Assembly: GCA_964438025.1 (NCBI GenBank)
Contig: CAYTIK010000006.1
Location: 1 to 38,949, forward strand
DNA length: 38,949 nt
Origin: GCA-002790615 sp964438025
GTDB lineage: Bacteria > Patescibacteriota > Minisyncoccia > Moranbacterales > UBA2206
Reading direction: 5' to 3'
The notes beneath the pieces were generated by a model. That model did no database searches. It was not told the origin of the DNA and saw only the letters and a program-made list of their open reading frames with translations. The first letter of the stretch is position 1, and the number at the start of each line of letters is the position of its first letter. Both the position numbers and the translations under genes were made by a program. Positions 1 through 6,862 of the stretch are shown piece after piece.

Positions 1-56
<56 letters not shown>

Positions 57-396
57 TGAACGTAGTGAATTTTTTTGATCCGCCGTAGGCGGGTCAAAAA
101 GTCTGCTCATCTTACTTAAAAACATAGACTGTTTTCAAGATTTTTTATAAGAAGTGTTTTATGCTTCATATTCCTATAGCTCTTAAGCCTGATTATGCAT
201 CAGGCACGGACTAATCGCAGAAAACTGCGATTCGTCTAAATCCCTGATTTAGCTACGAATTGCAATCCGCCGTAGGCGGATGCGTTCCATAAACTAAATA
301 TAGATTTAAACATTTGCTGATCTCTTTCCAACATTTTGCGTAAAATGCTGGAGTGTATTCTGTTGTCAAGATTCTAGCCATAACTGCAAAGTGGTT
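57..396 (-). other. Proximal 16S leader, no gene seen
   Basis: Between the RNA domains and the 16S start there is AT-rich sequence with no credible ORF. It holds two GGCGG palindromes (77-95 and 266-280), an imperfect 10-bp inverted repeat at 328-352, and a TTGACA at 364-369 (minus) with only a poor -10 (CATTTT-like). That TTGACA could be a second rRNA promoter, but I would not rely on it. The palindrome at 77-95 lies about 20 nt upstream of mature 16S and may form part of the processing stem; that is inference. Confidence 0.5.
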
Positions 397-427
397 GAGA
401 GAAAATTGATGATACTTATTTTCTCTC
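397..427 (-). ncRNA. Hairpin D of the 16S-upstream RNA chain
   Basis: Perfect 9-bp inverted repeat GAGAGAAAA / TTTTCTCTC with a 13-nt loop, the last of four consecutive stems between 397 and 791. No U-tract follows on either strand, so it is not a standard terminator. It is listed as part of the structured leader. Confidence 0.4.
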
Positions 428-450
428 GACATTCTTTATAGTTATAAAAC

Positions 451-520
451 CTGGCGGCGGACTGATTTTCCAAGAAAGTTCTGGAATAACCGTTTGAGCC
501 ACAAACGCATCCGCCGCCAG
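451..520 (-). ncRNA. Structured RNA domain C upstream of 16S
   Basis: A 70-nt domain closed by an 11-bp GC-rich stem (CTGGCGGCGGA / TCCGCCGCCAG). Inside are two further hairpins: GTTTG-loop-CAAAC and TTCCA-loop-TGGAA. No known Rfam-type motif is recognised. It lies 3 nt downstream (minus strand) of domain B. The overlapping ORF has no ribosome site and shows no protein-like composition, so I read this as RNA. Strand is taken from the neighbouring domains A and B. Confidence 0.5.
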
Positions 521-523
521 TTA

Positions 524-607
524 GACAGCCGAGATGGGGCCAGATTCGGAATTGTCCGATGAAGGAGGTTGTAAACATCAGATTTTACCGAACTGTGCTC
601 GGCTGCC
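524..607 (-). ncRNA. Structured RNA domain B with anti-SD loop
   Basis: An 84-nt rod on the minus strand. The outer stem is GGCAGCCGAG / CUCGGCUGUC (10 bp, one G-U), the middle stem UUCGG / CCGAA, and the apical stem CUGAUG / CAUCGG (one G-U). The 14-nt apical loop contains ACCUCCUU, which equals the 16S anti-Shine-Dalgarno core. Both non-Watson-Crick positions are G-U on the minus strand and would be A-C on the plus strand, so the transcript is minus. Function is unknown. It could be part of the rRNA leader or an independent RNA. Confidence 0.6.
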
Positions 608-619
608 AAATATTTTTAA

Positions 620-791
620 GACAGTCAAGGTGGCATAAAGCCCAAATCATCGTAGGAGTAAAACGACGGGCAAAAGGCTAAGAACCGGCGGACGCAAGAT
701 ATGTAAAACTCGCGTAGAACTCTTCGCCCGAGTGCCATGGCCCGTAACTCGAAGGTCTATCCCCGAGGCCTCCGTTGAACCCTTGACTGCC
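620..791 (-). ncRNA. Structured RNA domain A upstream of 16S
   Basis: A 172-nt domain closed by GGCAGUCAAGG / CCUUGACUGUC (11 bp, one G-U). Inside, going 5' to 3' on the minus strand: hairpin CUCGGGG / CCUUCGAG with G-U pairs, a short UGGCA / UGCCA closure, a CGGGC / GCCCG stem enclosing ACGCGAG / CUUGCGU (one G-U), and CGUCGU / ACGAUG (one G-U). All imperfect pairs are G-U on minus and A-C on plus. I looked for RNase P, tmRNA, 4.5S and T-box signature sequences and saw none. 6S RNA cannot be excluded on shape alone. Confidence 0.6.
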
Positions 792-805
792 AGATATTCA
801 ATGAA

Positions 806-849
806 CAAAAAAGACATCTTTACATGCAATTTTTTACATATAAAGATGT
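806..849 (-). terminator. Terminator or attenuator in the 16S leader
   Basis: A 13-bp stem (ACATCTTTATATG / CATGTAAAGATGT, one G-U on minus) with a 10-nt loop, followed on the minus strand by CTTTTTTG. It lies about 110 nt downstream of the promoter at 965-992 and just before RNA domain A. It would either end a short leader RNA or act as an attenuator for the rRNA transcript. Confidence 0.6.
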
Positions 850-964
850 ATTTTCGCTCACCCTATAACTATAATTTTAGTTAAGTATTGGCTGGTGTTT
901 TTATTGTTAAATGATTATTTCCGCCGGAGGCGGATAAATTCCGAAAACTTTAAATCGCTTGTTT

Positions 965-992
965 ATTTTAGCAAACCTAAAAAATCTGTCAA
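965..992 (-). promoter_or_regulatory. Strong sigma70-type promoter toward 16S
   Basis: Minus strand: TTGACA, 16-nt spacer ending in TTTGC, then TAAAAT; predicted start near 958. It is the best promoter upstream of the 16S gene. The -35 abuts the terminal repeat of the MITE-like element at 993-1121, as in the greA promoter. Several promoters in this window share a GC dinucleotide directly before the -10. Confidence 0.7.
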
Positions 993-1121
993 CCCCGCAC
1001 TAACTTAGCACCTTATTTAGCGATACTTATAAATCTATTACTCGACTTTATGCTTTAAATAAGCTACAAATAAACAAATTTTTATTTTGCGCCTCTGGCG
1101 CAGTGCCAAGTTAGTGCGGGG
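993..1121. mobile_element. MITE-like element, copy 1
   Basis: Ends are inverted repeats matching TCCCGCACTAACTTTGCAC with small changes; no ORF inside. One end carries the internal palindrome GCGCCTCTGGCGC. Length is 129 bp, close to copy 2 (130 bp), and both have ACCTTATTTA just inside the left end. TCAA lies left of it and CAAG right of it, so a target duplication is not clear. It sits directly upstream of the -35 of the 16S leader promoter. Confidence 0.7.
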
Positions 1122-1162
1122 CAAGCCCGACAAAAATTCTCTAAAAATTTTTGAATTTAAGC

Positions 1163-1330
1163 CTATTCTTGCGAACTCGAATCGTCCGCTCCGCTTGTAT
1201 TTTCACTACTTTTCGGCATTTGCGGTTCTTGCGGAGTCGGTTCCGGAGAGCCCGGTTCGGAAATATTATTTACACTTTGGTCTTCTGGCTTCGAAGAGAA
1301 TAAGCCCTTCAAAAAATCCATCACGCCCAT
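1163..1330 (-). CDS. Small acidic Pro/Ser-rich protein, unknown
   Basis: An unlisted short frame of 55 codons starting MGVMDFLKGLFSSKPEDQS and ending in a Ser/Asp/Glu-rich tail. The N-terminal dozen residues could form an amphipathic helix (MDFLKGLF); the rest is low-complexity, rich in Pro, Glu and Ser and probably disordered. No ribosome site is seen, as for most core genes here. A second start (ATG at 1321) would give MDFLKGLF. It follows serS on the same strand by about 110 bp. The regular, protein-like composition supports it over the opposite-strand frame. No function can be assigned. Confidence 0.5.
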   Translation of the reverse strand: MGVMDFLKGLFSSKPEDQSVNNISEPGSPEPTPQEPQMPKSSENTSGADDSSSQE

Positions 1331-1442
1331 AGTTTTGTAAAATTAATTTATTAATTAAAAAATAAACTCCCAACTTCATTTACGCAACAACCAATAAAAT
1401 ATAAACTGGGTGAACTTGCCCGCCTTTGGCAGGAATTAAAAA

Positions 1443-2762
1443 TTATTTTTTCGGATTAATTTTTTTCATGCCCTTGGGCATATATTTCTGCAGCACTTTG
1501 GGAATTTCCACACTGCCGTCTCTTTGCTGGAAATTTTCCAAAATCGCAATCAAAGGACGTTCTGAAAAAGCTGTAGCGTCGTTCATGTGGACAAATTCAA
1601 TTTTTCCGTCTTTATGCCTGATTTTTGTATTCAATCTTCGAGCCTGAAAATCATTAATTAAATCCGAGGTATGCGTTTCGCGATATTTGTTCTGTCCGGG
1701 CATCCAAGCTTCTATATCAATTTGGCGATAGTCCGGTTTTCCCATATCGCCCGTACAAATCTGCACAACTTGATATGGGATTTCTAACGCTTTCATTAAA
1801 TACTCTTGTATGGCCACAATAAAATTCTGCTCCTCTAGGGATTTTTCCGGTAACGTGAAAGATTCCATTTCCAATTTGTTGAATTGATGGAGACGCAATA
1901 TGCCTTTCATGTCTTTGTTATACGACCCTGCTTCTCTGCGAAAAGCCGGCGAAAAACCGACCATGCGAATTGGTAATTTATTGGCGTCTAATATTTCATC
2001 GGCATACATTGATCCTAAGGTATGTTCAGCGCTTCCTATTAGATTAAGATGGTCTCTTTCAAGCGAATACATTTCTTCCGGGTCAAGACGTCCCATCCGA
2101 TTCATCATTTCCGGACGGATCATTATGGGAGGCAGAACTGGAATAAATGGACGCGAAGGAACGTCTACTTTATTATCTTCGCTTATTTTTTTAAGCTGTT
2201 TCTCATCGGTTAGCACTGAAAGCGCAAATTGCATCAGGGCAAATTCCAATAGAACTAACCCTCCTTTTAAATATATAAAACGCGAACCACTCACCTTCAC
2301 GGCCCGTTCAGAGTCAATAATATCTAAATCTGCACCTAACTGCCAATGCTCCTTGGGTTGAAAATCGAATTGAGGAATTTTTCCCACTTGCTGTATAACT
2401 TTATTTTCCGAATCATCTTTTCCAATCGGCGTGTCTTCAGAATACATGTTCGGAACTTGGCGTAAAAGCTTAAAATATTCAATGCTTATTCCTTTTAATT
2501 CGCATCCGGTTTCAACCCATTTATCTTTTGTTTTTCTTTTTCTTTCTTCTTCAATTATTTTCTTTTTCTCTTCTGGTGTTGCTTTTGCAATAACATCATT
2601 AAGTTTATTCTTTTCATGTTTTGCCTTTTCAAATTCAGCATTCAATTGCCTCCTTTTTTTTTCCAAAACTAAAAGCTGATCAATGTCACATTTGATTCCG
2701 CGATTTTCGCAATTCTTTCGAACTGCTTCCTTATTTTCCAAAATAAATTTTATATCAAGCAT
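1443..2762 (-). CDS. serS: Serine-tRNA ligase
   Basis: Charges tRNA-Ser with serine in the cytoplasm. At 439 aa it has the family's usual length. Residues about 30-105 form the charged coiled-coil arm that contacts the tRNA long variable arm. The class II core follows, with motif 2 as AFRREAGSYNKDMKG and motif 3 near residues 395-412 (DATAFSERPLIAILENF), where the conserved arginine is kept although the preceding wording differs from the common NGSALAVGR. The start MLDIKFI is standard for SerRS. No ribosome site is visible. It lies about 70 bp after the nucleotidyltransferase gene and may be co-transcribed. Confidence 0.95.
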   Translation of the reverse strand: MLDIKFILENKEAVRKNCENRGIKCDIDQLLVLEKKRRQLNAEFEKAKHEKNKLNDVIAKATPEEKKKIIEEERKRKTKDKWVETGCELKGISIEYFKLLRQVPNMYSEDTPIGKDDSENKVIQQVGKIPQFDFQPKEHWQLGADLDIIDSERAVKVSGSRFIYLKGGLVLLEFALMQFALSVLTDEKQLKKISEDNKVDVPSRPFIPVLPPIMIRPEMMNRMGRLDPEEMYSLERDHLNLIGSAEHTLGSMYADEILDANKLPIRMVGFSPAFRREAGSYNKDMKGILRLHQFNKLEMESFTLPEKSLEEQNFIVAIQEYLMKALEIPYQVVQICTGDMGKPDYRQIDIEAWMPGQNKYRETHTSDLINDFQARRLNTKIRHKDGKIEFVHMNDATAFSERPLIAILENFQQRDGSVEIPKVLQKYMPKGMKKINPKK

Positions 2763-2835
2763 GGGATATTTTTAACTAAGTTTATTTTAGCTCTTTTTTA
2801 CCAAAAAAACAACTTCACCCTAATTTAAGCCCTAA

Positions 2836-3234
2836 TTATAAAAGCGACGATTTATATTTCTCCGGATGGAAAGGTTTTAATTTTTTAATCCGGGTTTTTT
2901 CCAGTCCGAATTGCTGTAATTTATTTTTAAGTTTATCTACAAACGCTTTTTGGTCATAGCCCAGACAAATTATATCCGGCTGATATTTTTTAATGATAGC
3001 ATATTTATCGCTCAAATTGCCTAAAATAACTTTATCCGCCAAATGGTTATTTTCTAAAATCCGTTTTCTTTTTTGTTCCTGATTTTTTGGTTTTTGTTTT
3101 TTAATTTTAGCCACTGTTTTATCCCTGGCGATTACTACAATTAAAAAATCGCCTTCTTGGCGCGCTTGCTCTAAAAAATTAATATGCCCCGAATGAAAAA
3201 TATCAAACGTCCCAAAAACCATGACTTTCTTCAT
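2836..3234 (-). CDS. Cytidylyl/adenylyltransferase family protein
   Basis: A 132-aa protein of the nucleotidyltransferase fold (TagD / RfaE C-domain / archaeal RibL group). MVFGTFDIFHSGH at the N-terminus holds the HxGH nucleotide-binding motif, and ICLGYDQK in the second half matches the GYD motif of FAD-synthase-like members. The family transfers AMP or CMP to a phosphorylated substrate. Which substrate applies here (FMN, glycerol-3-phosphate or a sugar) cannot be told from sequence. The start overlaps the stop of the upstream gene by 4 nt (ATGA), so the two are translationally coupled. Confidence 0.85.
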   Translation of the reverse strand: MKKVMVFGTFDIFHSGHINFLEQARQEGDFLIVVIARDKTVAKIKKQKPKNQEQKRKRILENNHLADKVILGNLSDKYAIIKKYQPDIICLGYDQKAFVDKLKNKLQQFGLEKTRIKKLKPFHPEKYKSSLL

Positions 3235-3593
3235 ATTTTTTTCAAAGCTTCAAAGTGGATTTTTTTATCCGTAAAAACTTCGACCACTCTATATTTTCCC
3301 TTAGTCCATATTTCGCCTTTATTCAAAAAGTGAGTAGCTTCTAAAATTTTTATACTGGCCAAGGGCCGGGATAATTTTTCATCGCCTTGAGTTTCCATCA
3401 GTGGAATTTGCCCCTTGCCCCAAAATTCAGCATCGCTTAACCAATATAATCTTTGGCCTTTTTTGAGAAAATCATAAACCTGATCTTTTTTCAAAGGCCT
3501 AGGGATACATTCCTCTTTTTTTCTTTTTCCAGATTTATATTCTGCAATATTTCTTAGCGCCAAATCCGGATTAAATTCAACCTGGATGCCCAT
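3231..3593 (-). CDS. Conserved hypothetical protein, 120 aa
   Basis: A soluble basic protein with no membrane segment and no motif I can name. The middle part (QRLYWLSDAEFWGKGQIPL) is rich in aromatic residues, and the last third looks like a small beta domain. It overlaps the downstream nucleotidyltransferase by 4 nt, so the two probably work together or are at least co-expressed. The first six residues, MGIQVE, and about 20 nt around the start are shared with the Nudix gene at 5180-5707, which is unusual for unrelated proteins. Function unknown. Confidence 0.75.
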   Translation of the reverse strand: MGIQVEFNPDLALRNIAEYKSGKRKKEECIPRPLKKDQVYDFLKKGQRLYWLSDAEFWGKGQIPLMETQGDEKLSRPLASIKILEATHFLNKGEIWTKGKYRVVEVFTDKKIHFEALKKI

Positions 3594-3640
3594 AAAATTA
3601 ATTTATTTAAAAATTTCCCTACCTCTTTAAATCCTCTCTT

Positions 3641-3661
3641 CTACCATATGTGGACGAATGG
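3641..3661. repeat. CCATATGTGGACG interspersed repeat, copy 1
   Basis: CTA followed by CCATATGTGGACGAATGG. CCAT and ATGG can pair to form a short hairpin. It lies 4 bp downstream of the stop of the TrpR-like gene. Other copies are at 4126, 6815 and 32842. Confidence 0.8.
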
Positions 3662-3664
3662 AAA

Positions 3665-4069
3665 TTAACTCAACAGCTCTTTCAAAAATCGATGATGCGC
3701 ATAACGATCTAATAAGCTAGAACTTTTTATGGTTTTATATTCCCTTTTAGCGCGCTTTATTTTTTCAATTTTATTCTGAATTGACTGGCTCTTTTTTTCA
3801 TCTCCCCTTAACCAATGCTCTACTTTATTTATAGTTTGGTGGCTTACTTTTAATTTCTTTCTGATAACTTCGTAGTTGTCTTCTTCCAAAAGCATCCTGG
3901 CAATCTGAATCCGCCGAGCAATCATTAATATTTCACTGGGAGTCAGGAGGCCGATGAGAAATTCGAGGGTTTCTTCTTTGTTGCGAAGGTTAACTATTAT
4001 TTCAAACAAATCACTGATAATTATTCTTTTTTCTCTGGGATCTATGGAATACGATTTTACTTTAGGCAT
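3665..4069 (-). CDS. TrpR/YerC-YecD-like DNA-binding protein
   Basis: A 134-aa protein of the Trp-repressor-like superfamily. Residues about 25-95 carry the conserved block LLTPSEILMIARRIQIARML followed by a helix-turn-helix (YEVIRKKLKVSHQTINKVEHWL). The C-terminal 40 residues are a basic tail. Family members (YerC/YecD) are small helical regulators that bind DNA, sometimes without a small ligand; the target here is unknown. It sits between two copies of the CCATATGTGGACG repeat, which is worth noting but not proof of binding. ATG start in AT-rich sequence, no ribosome site. Confidence 0.85.
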   Translation of the reverse strand: MPKVKSYSIDPREKRIIISDLFEIIVNLRNKEETLEFLIGLLTPSEILMIARRIQIARMLLEEDNYEVIRKKLKVSHQTINKVEHWLRGDEKKSQSIQNKIEKIKRAKREYKTIKSSSLLDRYAHHRFLKELLS

Positions 4070-4125
4070 ATGTTCGCAATTTTATTAATCATTAAACTCT
4101 AAATCAATAAAGCTGCCATCTTTTT

Positions 4126-4146
4126 CTACCATATGTGGACGAATGG
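4126..4146. repeat. CCATATGTGGACG interspersed repeat, copy 2
   Basis: Identical to copy 1 over CTACCATATGTGGACGAAT and the following GG. It lies 19 bp downstream of the stop codon of the CYTH gene and upstream of the TrpR-like gene. Confidence 0.8.
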
Positions 4147-4164
4147 AAATAGGATAATTATTTA

Positions 4165-4749
4165 TCACGATTTATTCTTTAAAAAAGGATTTTCGTTTTC
4201 AAATATAATTAATGGGATGCGATCCACTTCTTCTTCGGGCATGCCATATTTCATCCGATACAATACATCCACTGAGCAAAATAACGCTCGGAAATAATCG
4301 AAACCCAGTTTTGTGGAAATATTTTTCACTGCTTCTTCGCTATTTCCTTCAATTTCGACATATGGTTCCAAAAACGGCCATTCGTCGATACAAATTTCCA
4401 CGCCCTCTAGCATCCAAATTTCTCTTTTCGTTTCCTGATAAGATTTCTTCTCGCAACCGATTGACTGTAAAAAATATTCGGCCTGCGCATAATCATCAAC
4501 TTTTAAAGTAATTTCTTTTTGTTCCTCGATTTTTCCGGCTTTGACTACTTTCAACGTCATCGTGATTTTATCTTGTTCATCCCGTACTCGTAGCCATCCA
4601 TTTTTAATTTCATGACCTTTGGGCAAATTGAAAGTTGACCGTTTTTGTAAAAATTCCGGCCGCACCAATTCAGCGCTAGCCGTTTTCAATCTCTGTCTGA
4701 TTTCATCCTTGTTGATATTGAGAAATGTTGCTTCGTACTCAATTTTCAT
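4165..4749 (-). CDS. CYTH domain protein (triphosphate hydrolase-like)
   Basis: 194 aa. CYTH enzymes form a beta tunnel that binds triphosphates and metal (class IV adenylate cyclase, thiamine triphosphatase, inorganic triphosphatase). The N-terminal signature is present as KIEYEATF, with the glutamates of ExExK but Thr in place of Lys. WLRVRDEQDKITMTLK follows, with paired arginines and the strand that lines the tunnel. Later acidic strands (EICIDEWPFLEPYVEIEG) fit the family. The start overlaps the stop of the upstream gene by 4 nt. Substrate unknown; inorganic or organic triphosphate hydrolysis is the likeliest role. Confidence 0.85.
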   Translation of the reverse strand: MKIEYEATFLNINKDEIRQRLKTASAELVRPEFLQKRSTFNLPKGHEIKNGWLRVRDEQDKITMTLKVVKAGKIEEQKEITLKVDDYAQAEYFLQSIGCEKKSYQETKREIWMLEGVEICIDEWPFLEPYVEIEGNSEEAVKNISTKLGFDYFRALFCSVDVLYRMKYGMPEEEVDRIPLIIFENENPFLKNKS

Positions 4750-5183
4750 TTTATTTTGCTCAAATCTCCGTTTAAAATTACGTCTGCCATCGCTTTGATT
4801 TCATCCGCATAAGAAACATCTTCTGGAATGGGATTTAATAGAAATATTTTTCTCTCCAATACATACGCAAAACCCATTTCGAGAAATGTATTCCCCCCAA
4901 TATACCCAGCTACTCCCTTTTTTTCAATATTTACAATAAGTATTGCATCGCAATTTTTTATTGAATTGTAATATCTTTTTATCACATCGTCTTTAATTTT
5001 TCTTAAAGATCCATCGCCATTTTTTTCTTTTTCTTTTTTAAATTCTTCCAAGGTAAGTTCTCCTTTCAAAATTCTCTGGCATGTCAAAGGAATCTCCGTC
5101 TGATATCCAACTTGGATTAATTTTTCAGATATTGCTTTTATTTCATAAACAAATTCGATGCTCCCGCAAATTGTAATTTTCAT
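4746..5183 (-). CDS. Nucleoside 2-deoxyribosyltransferase-like protein
   Basis: 145 aa with a Rossmann-like start (MKITICGSIEFVYEI), a central CDAILIVN strand and the block GGNTFLEMGFAYVLERKIFLL, which matches the nucleoside 2-deoxyribosyltransferase-like family (glycosidic bond exchange or hydrolysis of nucleotides). The glutamate in FLEMGFA is in the position of the catalytic Glu of that family. It overlaps the Nudix gene upstream and the CYTH gene downstream by 4 nt each. The three therefore form a tight operon of nucleotide-handling enzymes, perhaps for salvage or pool cleaning. Confidence 0.8.
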   Translation of the reverse strand: MKITICGSIEFVYEIKAISEKLIQVGYQTEIPLTCQRILKGELTLEEFKKEKEKNGDGSLRKIKDDVIKRYYNSIKNCDAILIVNIEKKGVAGYIGGNTFLEMGFAYVLERKIFLLNPIPEDVSYADEIKAMADVILNGDLSKIK

Positions 5184-5707
5184 ATTATTTCAATTAATAA
5201 TTTTTCTTCCACTTTTCTAAAATCATTGAGAAACCCGGGACAAAATTCTTCCGGATGGTTTTTAATTTCTTTTTTTATTTCGGCCAGACTCATTTTCTTA
5301 AATTCAGAAACTTCATCATTCAGCTTTGGAATTTGGTCAGTTTTTCCCAGAAAAACAGCGCAAAAGGTTTTAAAAAATCCTTCGTTACGTTTTATTTCCC
5401 AATAAAATTTATCCAATATTTTTACTTCACAAGAAATCGACAATTCCTCCTGTAATTCACGCTTAATTGCTTGCTCGTAACTTTTTCCCGCTAAAACACC
5501 GCCTACAGCCGCCAAATCATAAAGTCCCGGATCTATATCTTTTTGTTTTGATCTTTTGGTAATAATAAATTTGCCATTCGAATCAACTAAAAATACTGCA
5601 ACTACTCTAAAAATAAAACCTTTTTTAATTTTATTAGTTCTTAAATCCTGACCGATAATTTCATCTTTTTCATTTACAATATCCACTAGTTCAACTTGAA
5701 TACCCAT
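5180..5707 (-). CDS. Nudix hydrolase
   Basis: 175 aa. The Nudix box is seen as GGVLAGKSYEQAIKRELQEEL, close to GX5EX7REUXEEXGU but one residue short in the first loop and with Ser instead of the final Gly. The catalytic REXXEE core is intact. RNKIKKGFIFRVV-type strands precede it, as in isopentenyl-diphosphate-isomerase-like and YfcD-like Nudix proteins. The reaction is hydrolysis of a nucleoside diphosphate linked to another group; substrate unknown. First gene of the Nudix/deoxyribosyltransferase/CYTH operon. The start MGIQVELV shares its first six residues with the gene at 3231-3593. Confidence 0.9.
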   Translation of the reverse strand: MGIQVELVDIVNEKDEIIGQDLRTNKIKKGFIFRVVAVFLVDSNGKFIITKRSKQKDIDPGLYDLAAVGGVLAGKSYEQAIKRELQEELSISCEVKILDKFYWEIKRNEGFFKTFCAVFLGKTDQIPKLNDEVSEFKKMSLAEIKKEIKNHPEEFCPGFLNDFRKVEEKLLIEII

Positions 5708-5729
5708 AAAATTAACTAATGAAAAATAA

Positions 5730-6758
5730 TTAAGCCGTTTCTTTGAATCTTTCCCTGACTTCTTCTAATTTCTTGGCATCTGCATATTGACTTCTTTTAG
5801 TGGAAACTTCTGCCCAAGTTATAGTTTTTTCCGAACCGGGAAAATTATATTCAACTTTTTTAGAATCCTCTATGCTTTGATTGACCCATTCGCGATTCCC
5901 TTCATCTTTTTGCATGTCGCGCGCTTGCTCGGCACTATCAAATCCAGAAAGAAACGCCGCTTCGCCCTGGCTCAAATCAATTCCGTATTTTTTATATTCT
6001 TCCGCCAAATTCTTGTCTTGGTTGGCAAAAAATTCAACATTGGATCGGATAGACAAAACTTTTTTTCTGCCTTTTTCGCCAGCCAATGATTTCATATCAG
6101 CTGCCAAAAGCGCTTCGGAAAGTTTCCCTTCCGCAGATGGATGTTCAATTTTTTTCCCACCTCTTTTTCCCAGTTCAGTATTTACTCCTTTTAAAATTTC
6201 ATCCATAAAGCCGGGATGCGGACCCATGTGCTCCAAAATAGCCTTAGTCACTTCCTGCCGAATTTTTTCCGGATCGCCTTGGATATTTAAACTTTTTAAA
6301 TATTCATCCGCTAAAATATTCGGCACTTCTTTCGCTACTGTTTCCGCATGCGTTGCTAAAGTATAATTAGGTATATCTTTGTATTCTTCCGGAGCACTTT
6401 CGGCCTTAGTCTTATCGTGTAATATGGCGCTTAATTCCAATTCTTCCAATTCTTCCTTGGTAAATCCTTTTTCCATTCCTAATTCGATCGCTCCATCCAA
6501 TATTTCTTCATTGTGTAAAATATAATCTTTTTTCATCGCTTCCGGCAATTTTTCATACCCCCGGGAAACCAAGTTGATTAAACTTCCAAATTTTTCTTTG
6601 GCTTCTTTTTTCTCTTGTTTTATTTTTTCTTGCAGTTCATTTTTTTCACCCTTTTCATTTTCCACTCCTGGTTTTTCTAATTTTTTTTCTTCACCAGGAG
6701 ATTCTTTTTCTTCTCCCAATCCTCCTTGTATAACTCTCAATTTTTCAGGATCAAACAT
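5730..6758 (-). CDS. HD-domain protein with charged N-terminal region
   Basis: 342 aa. The first about 65 residues are highly charged, Glu/Lys-rich and probably disordered or coiled. An HD-type metal-binding core follows: ILHDKTK carries the HD pair near residue 112, ATHAETVA and EHMGPHPG supply further histidines, and AADMKS supplies the last aspartate. This is the layout of HD-superfamily phosphohydrolases acting on nucleotides or phosphate esters. Substrate unknown. The C-terminal third is helical and lineage-specific. It starts about 20 bp upstream of the Nudix operon on the same strand. Confidence 0.75.
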   Translation of the reverse strand: MFDPEKLRVIQGGLGEEKESPGEEKKLEKPGVENEKGEKNELQEKIKQEKKEAKEKFGSLINLVSRGYEKLPEAMKKDYILHNEEILDGAIELGMEKGFTKEELEELELSAILHDKTKAESAPEEYKDIPNYTLATHAETVAKEVPNILADEYLKSLNIQGDPEKIRQEVTKAILEHMGPHPGFMDEILKGVNTELGKRGGKKIEHPSAEGKLSEALLAADMKSLAGEKGRKKVLSIRSNVEFFANQDKNLAEEYKKYGIDLSQGEAAFLSGFDSAEQARDMQKDEGNREWVNQSIEDSKKVEYNFPGSEKTITWAEVSTKRSQYADAKKLEEVRERFKETA

Positions 6759-6814
6759 GCTTATTAAATCAAAAAATTATTTAAAAAATTTTTTATCTTT
6801 TCTTATTCTCTTTT

Positions 6815-6838
6815 CTACCACATATGGACGAATGGTAG
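6815..6838. repeat. CCATATGTGGACG repeat, copy 3 (core inverted)
   Basis: Reads CTA CCACATATGG ACGAATGG TAG. The 10-bp core is the reverse complement of the CCATATGTGG seen in the other copies, while the flanks keep the same orientation. Here the outer stem CTACC / GGTAG is perfect. Confidence 0.8.
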
Positions 6839-6862
6839 TAAAAATAAATTTATCTGAATAAC

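Noticed and set aside
397..791. RNase P RNA, tmRNA, 4.5S RNA or T-box
   Set aside because: I looked for GAGGAAAGTCC, the tmRNA ends, the GGAAGGAAGCAG loop and the T-box core in both strands and found none.
366..829. Two short minus-strand open frames (70 and 60 aa) upstream of 16S
   Set aside because: They lie across strongly base-paired RNA stems, have no ribosome site and no protein-like composition; structure with strand-specific G-U pairs explains the region better.
1087..1332. 81-aa plus-strand frame
   Set aside because: It starts inside MITE copy 1 and runs antisense to the small acidic protein at 1163-1330, which has the more natural composition.
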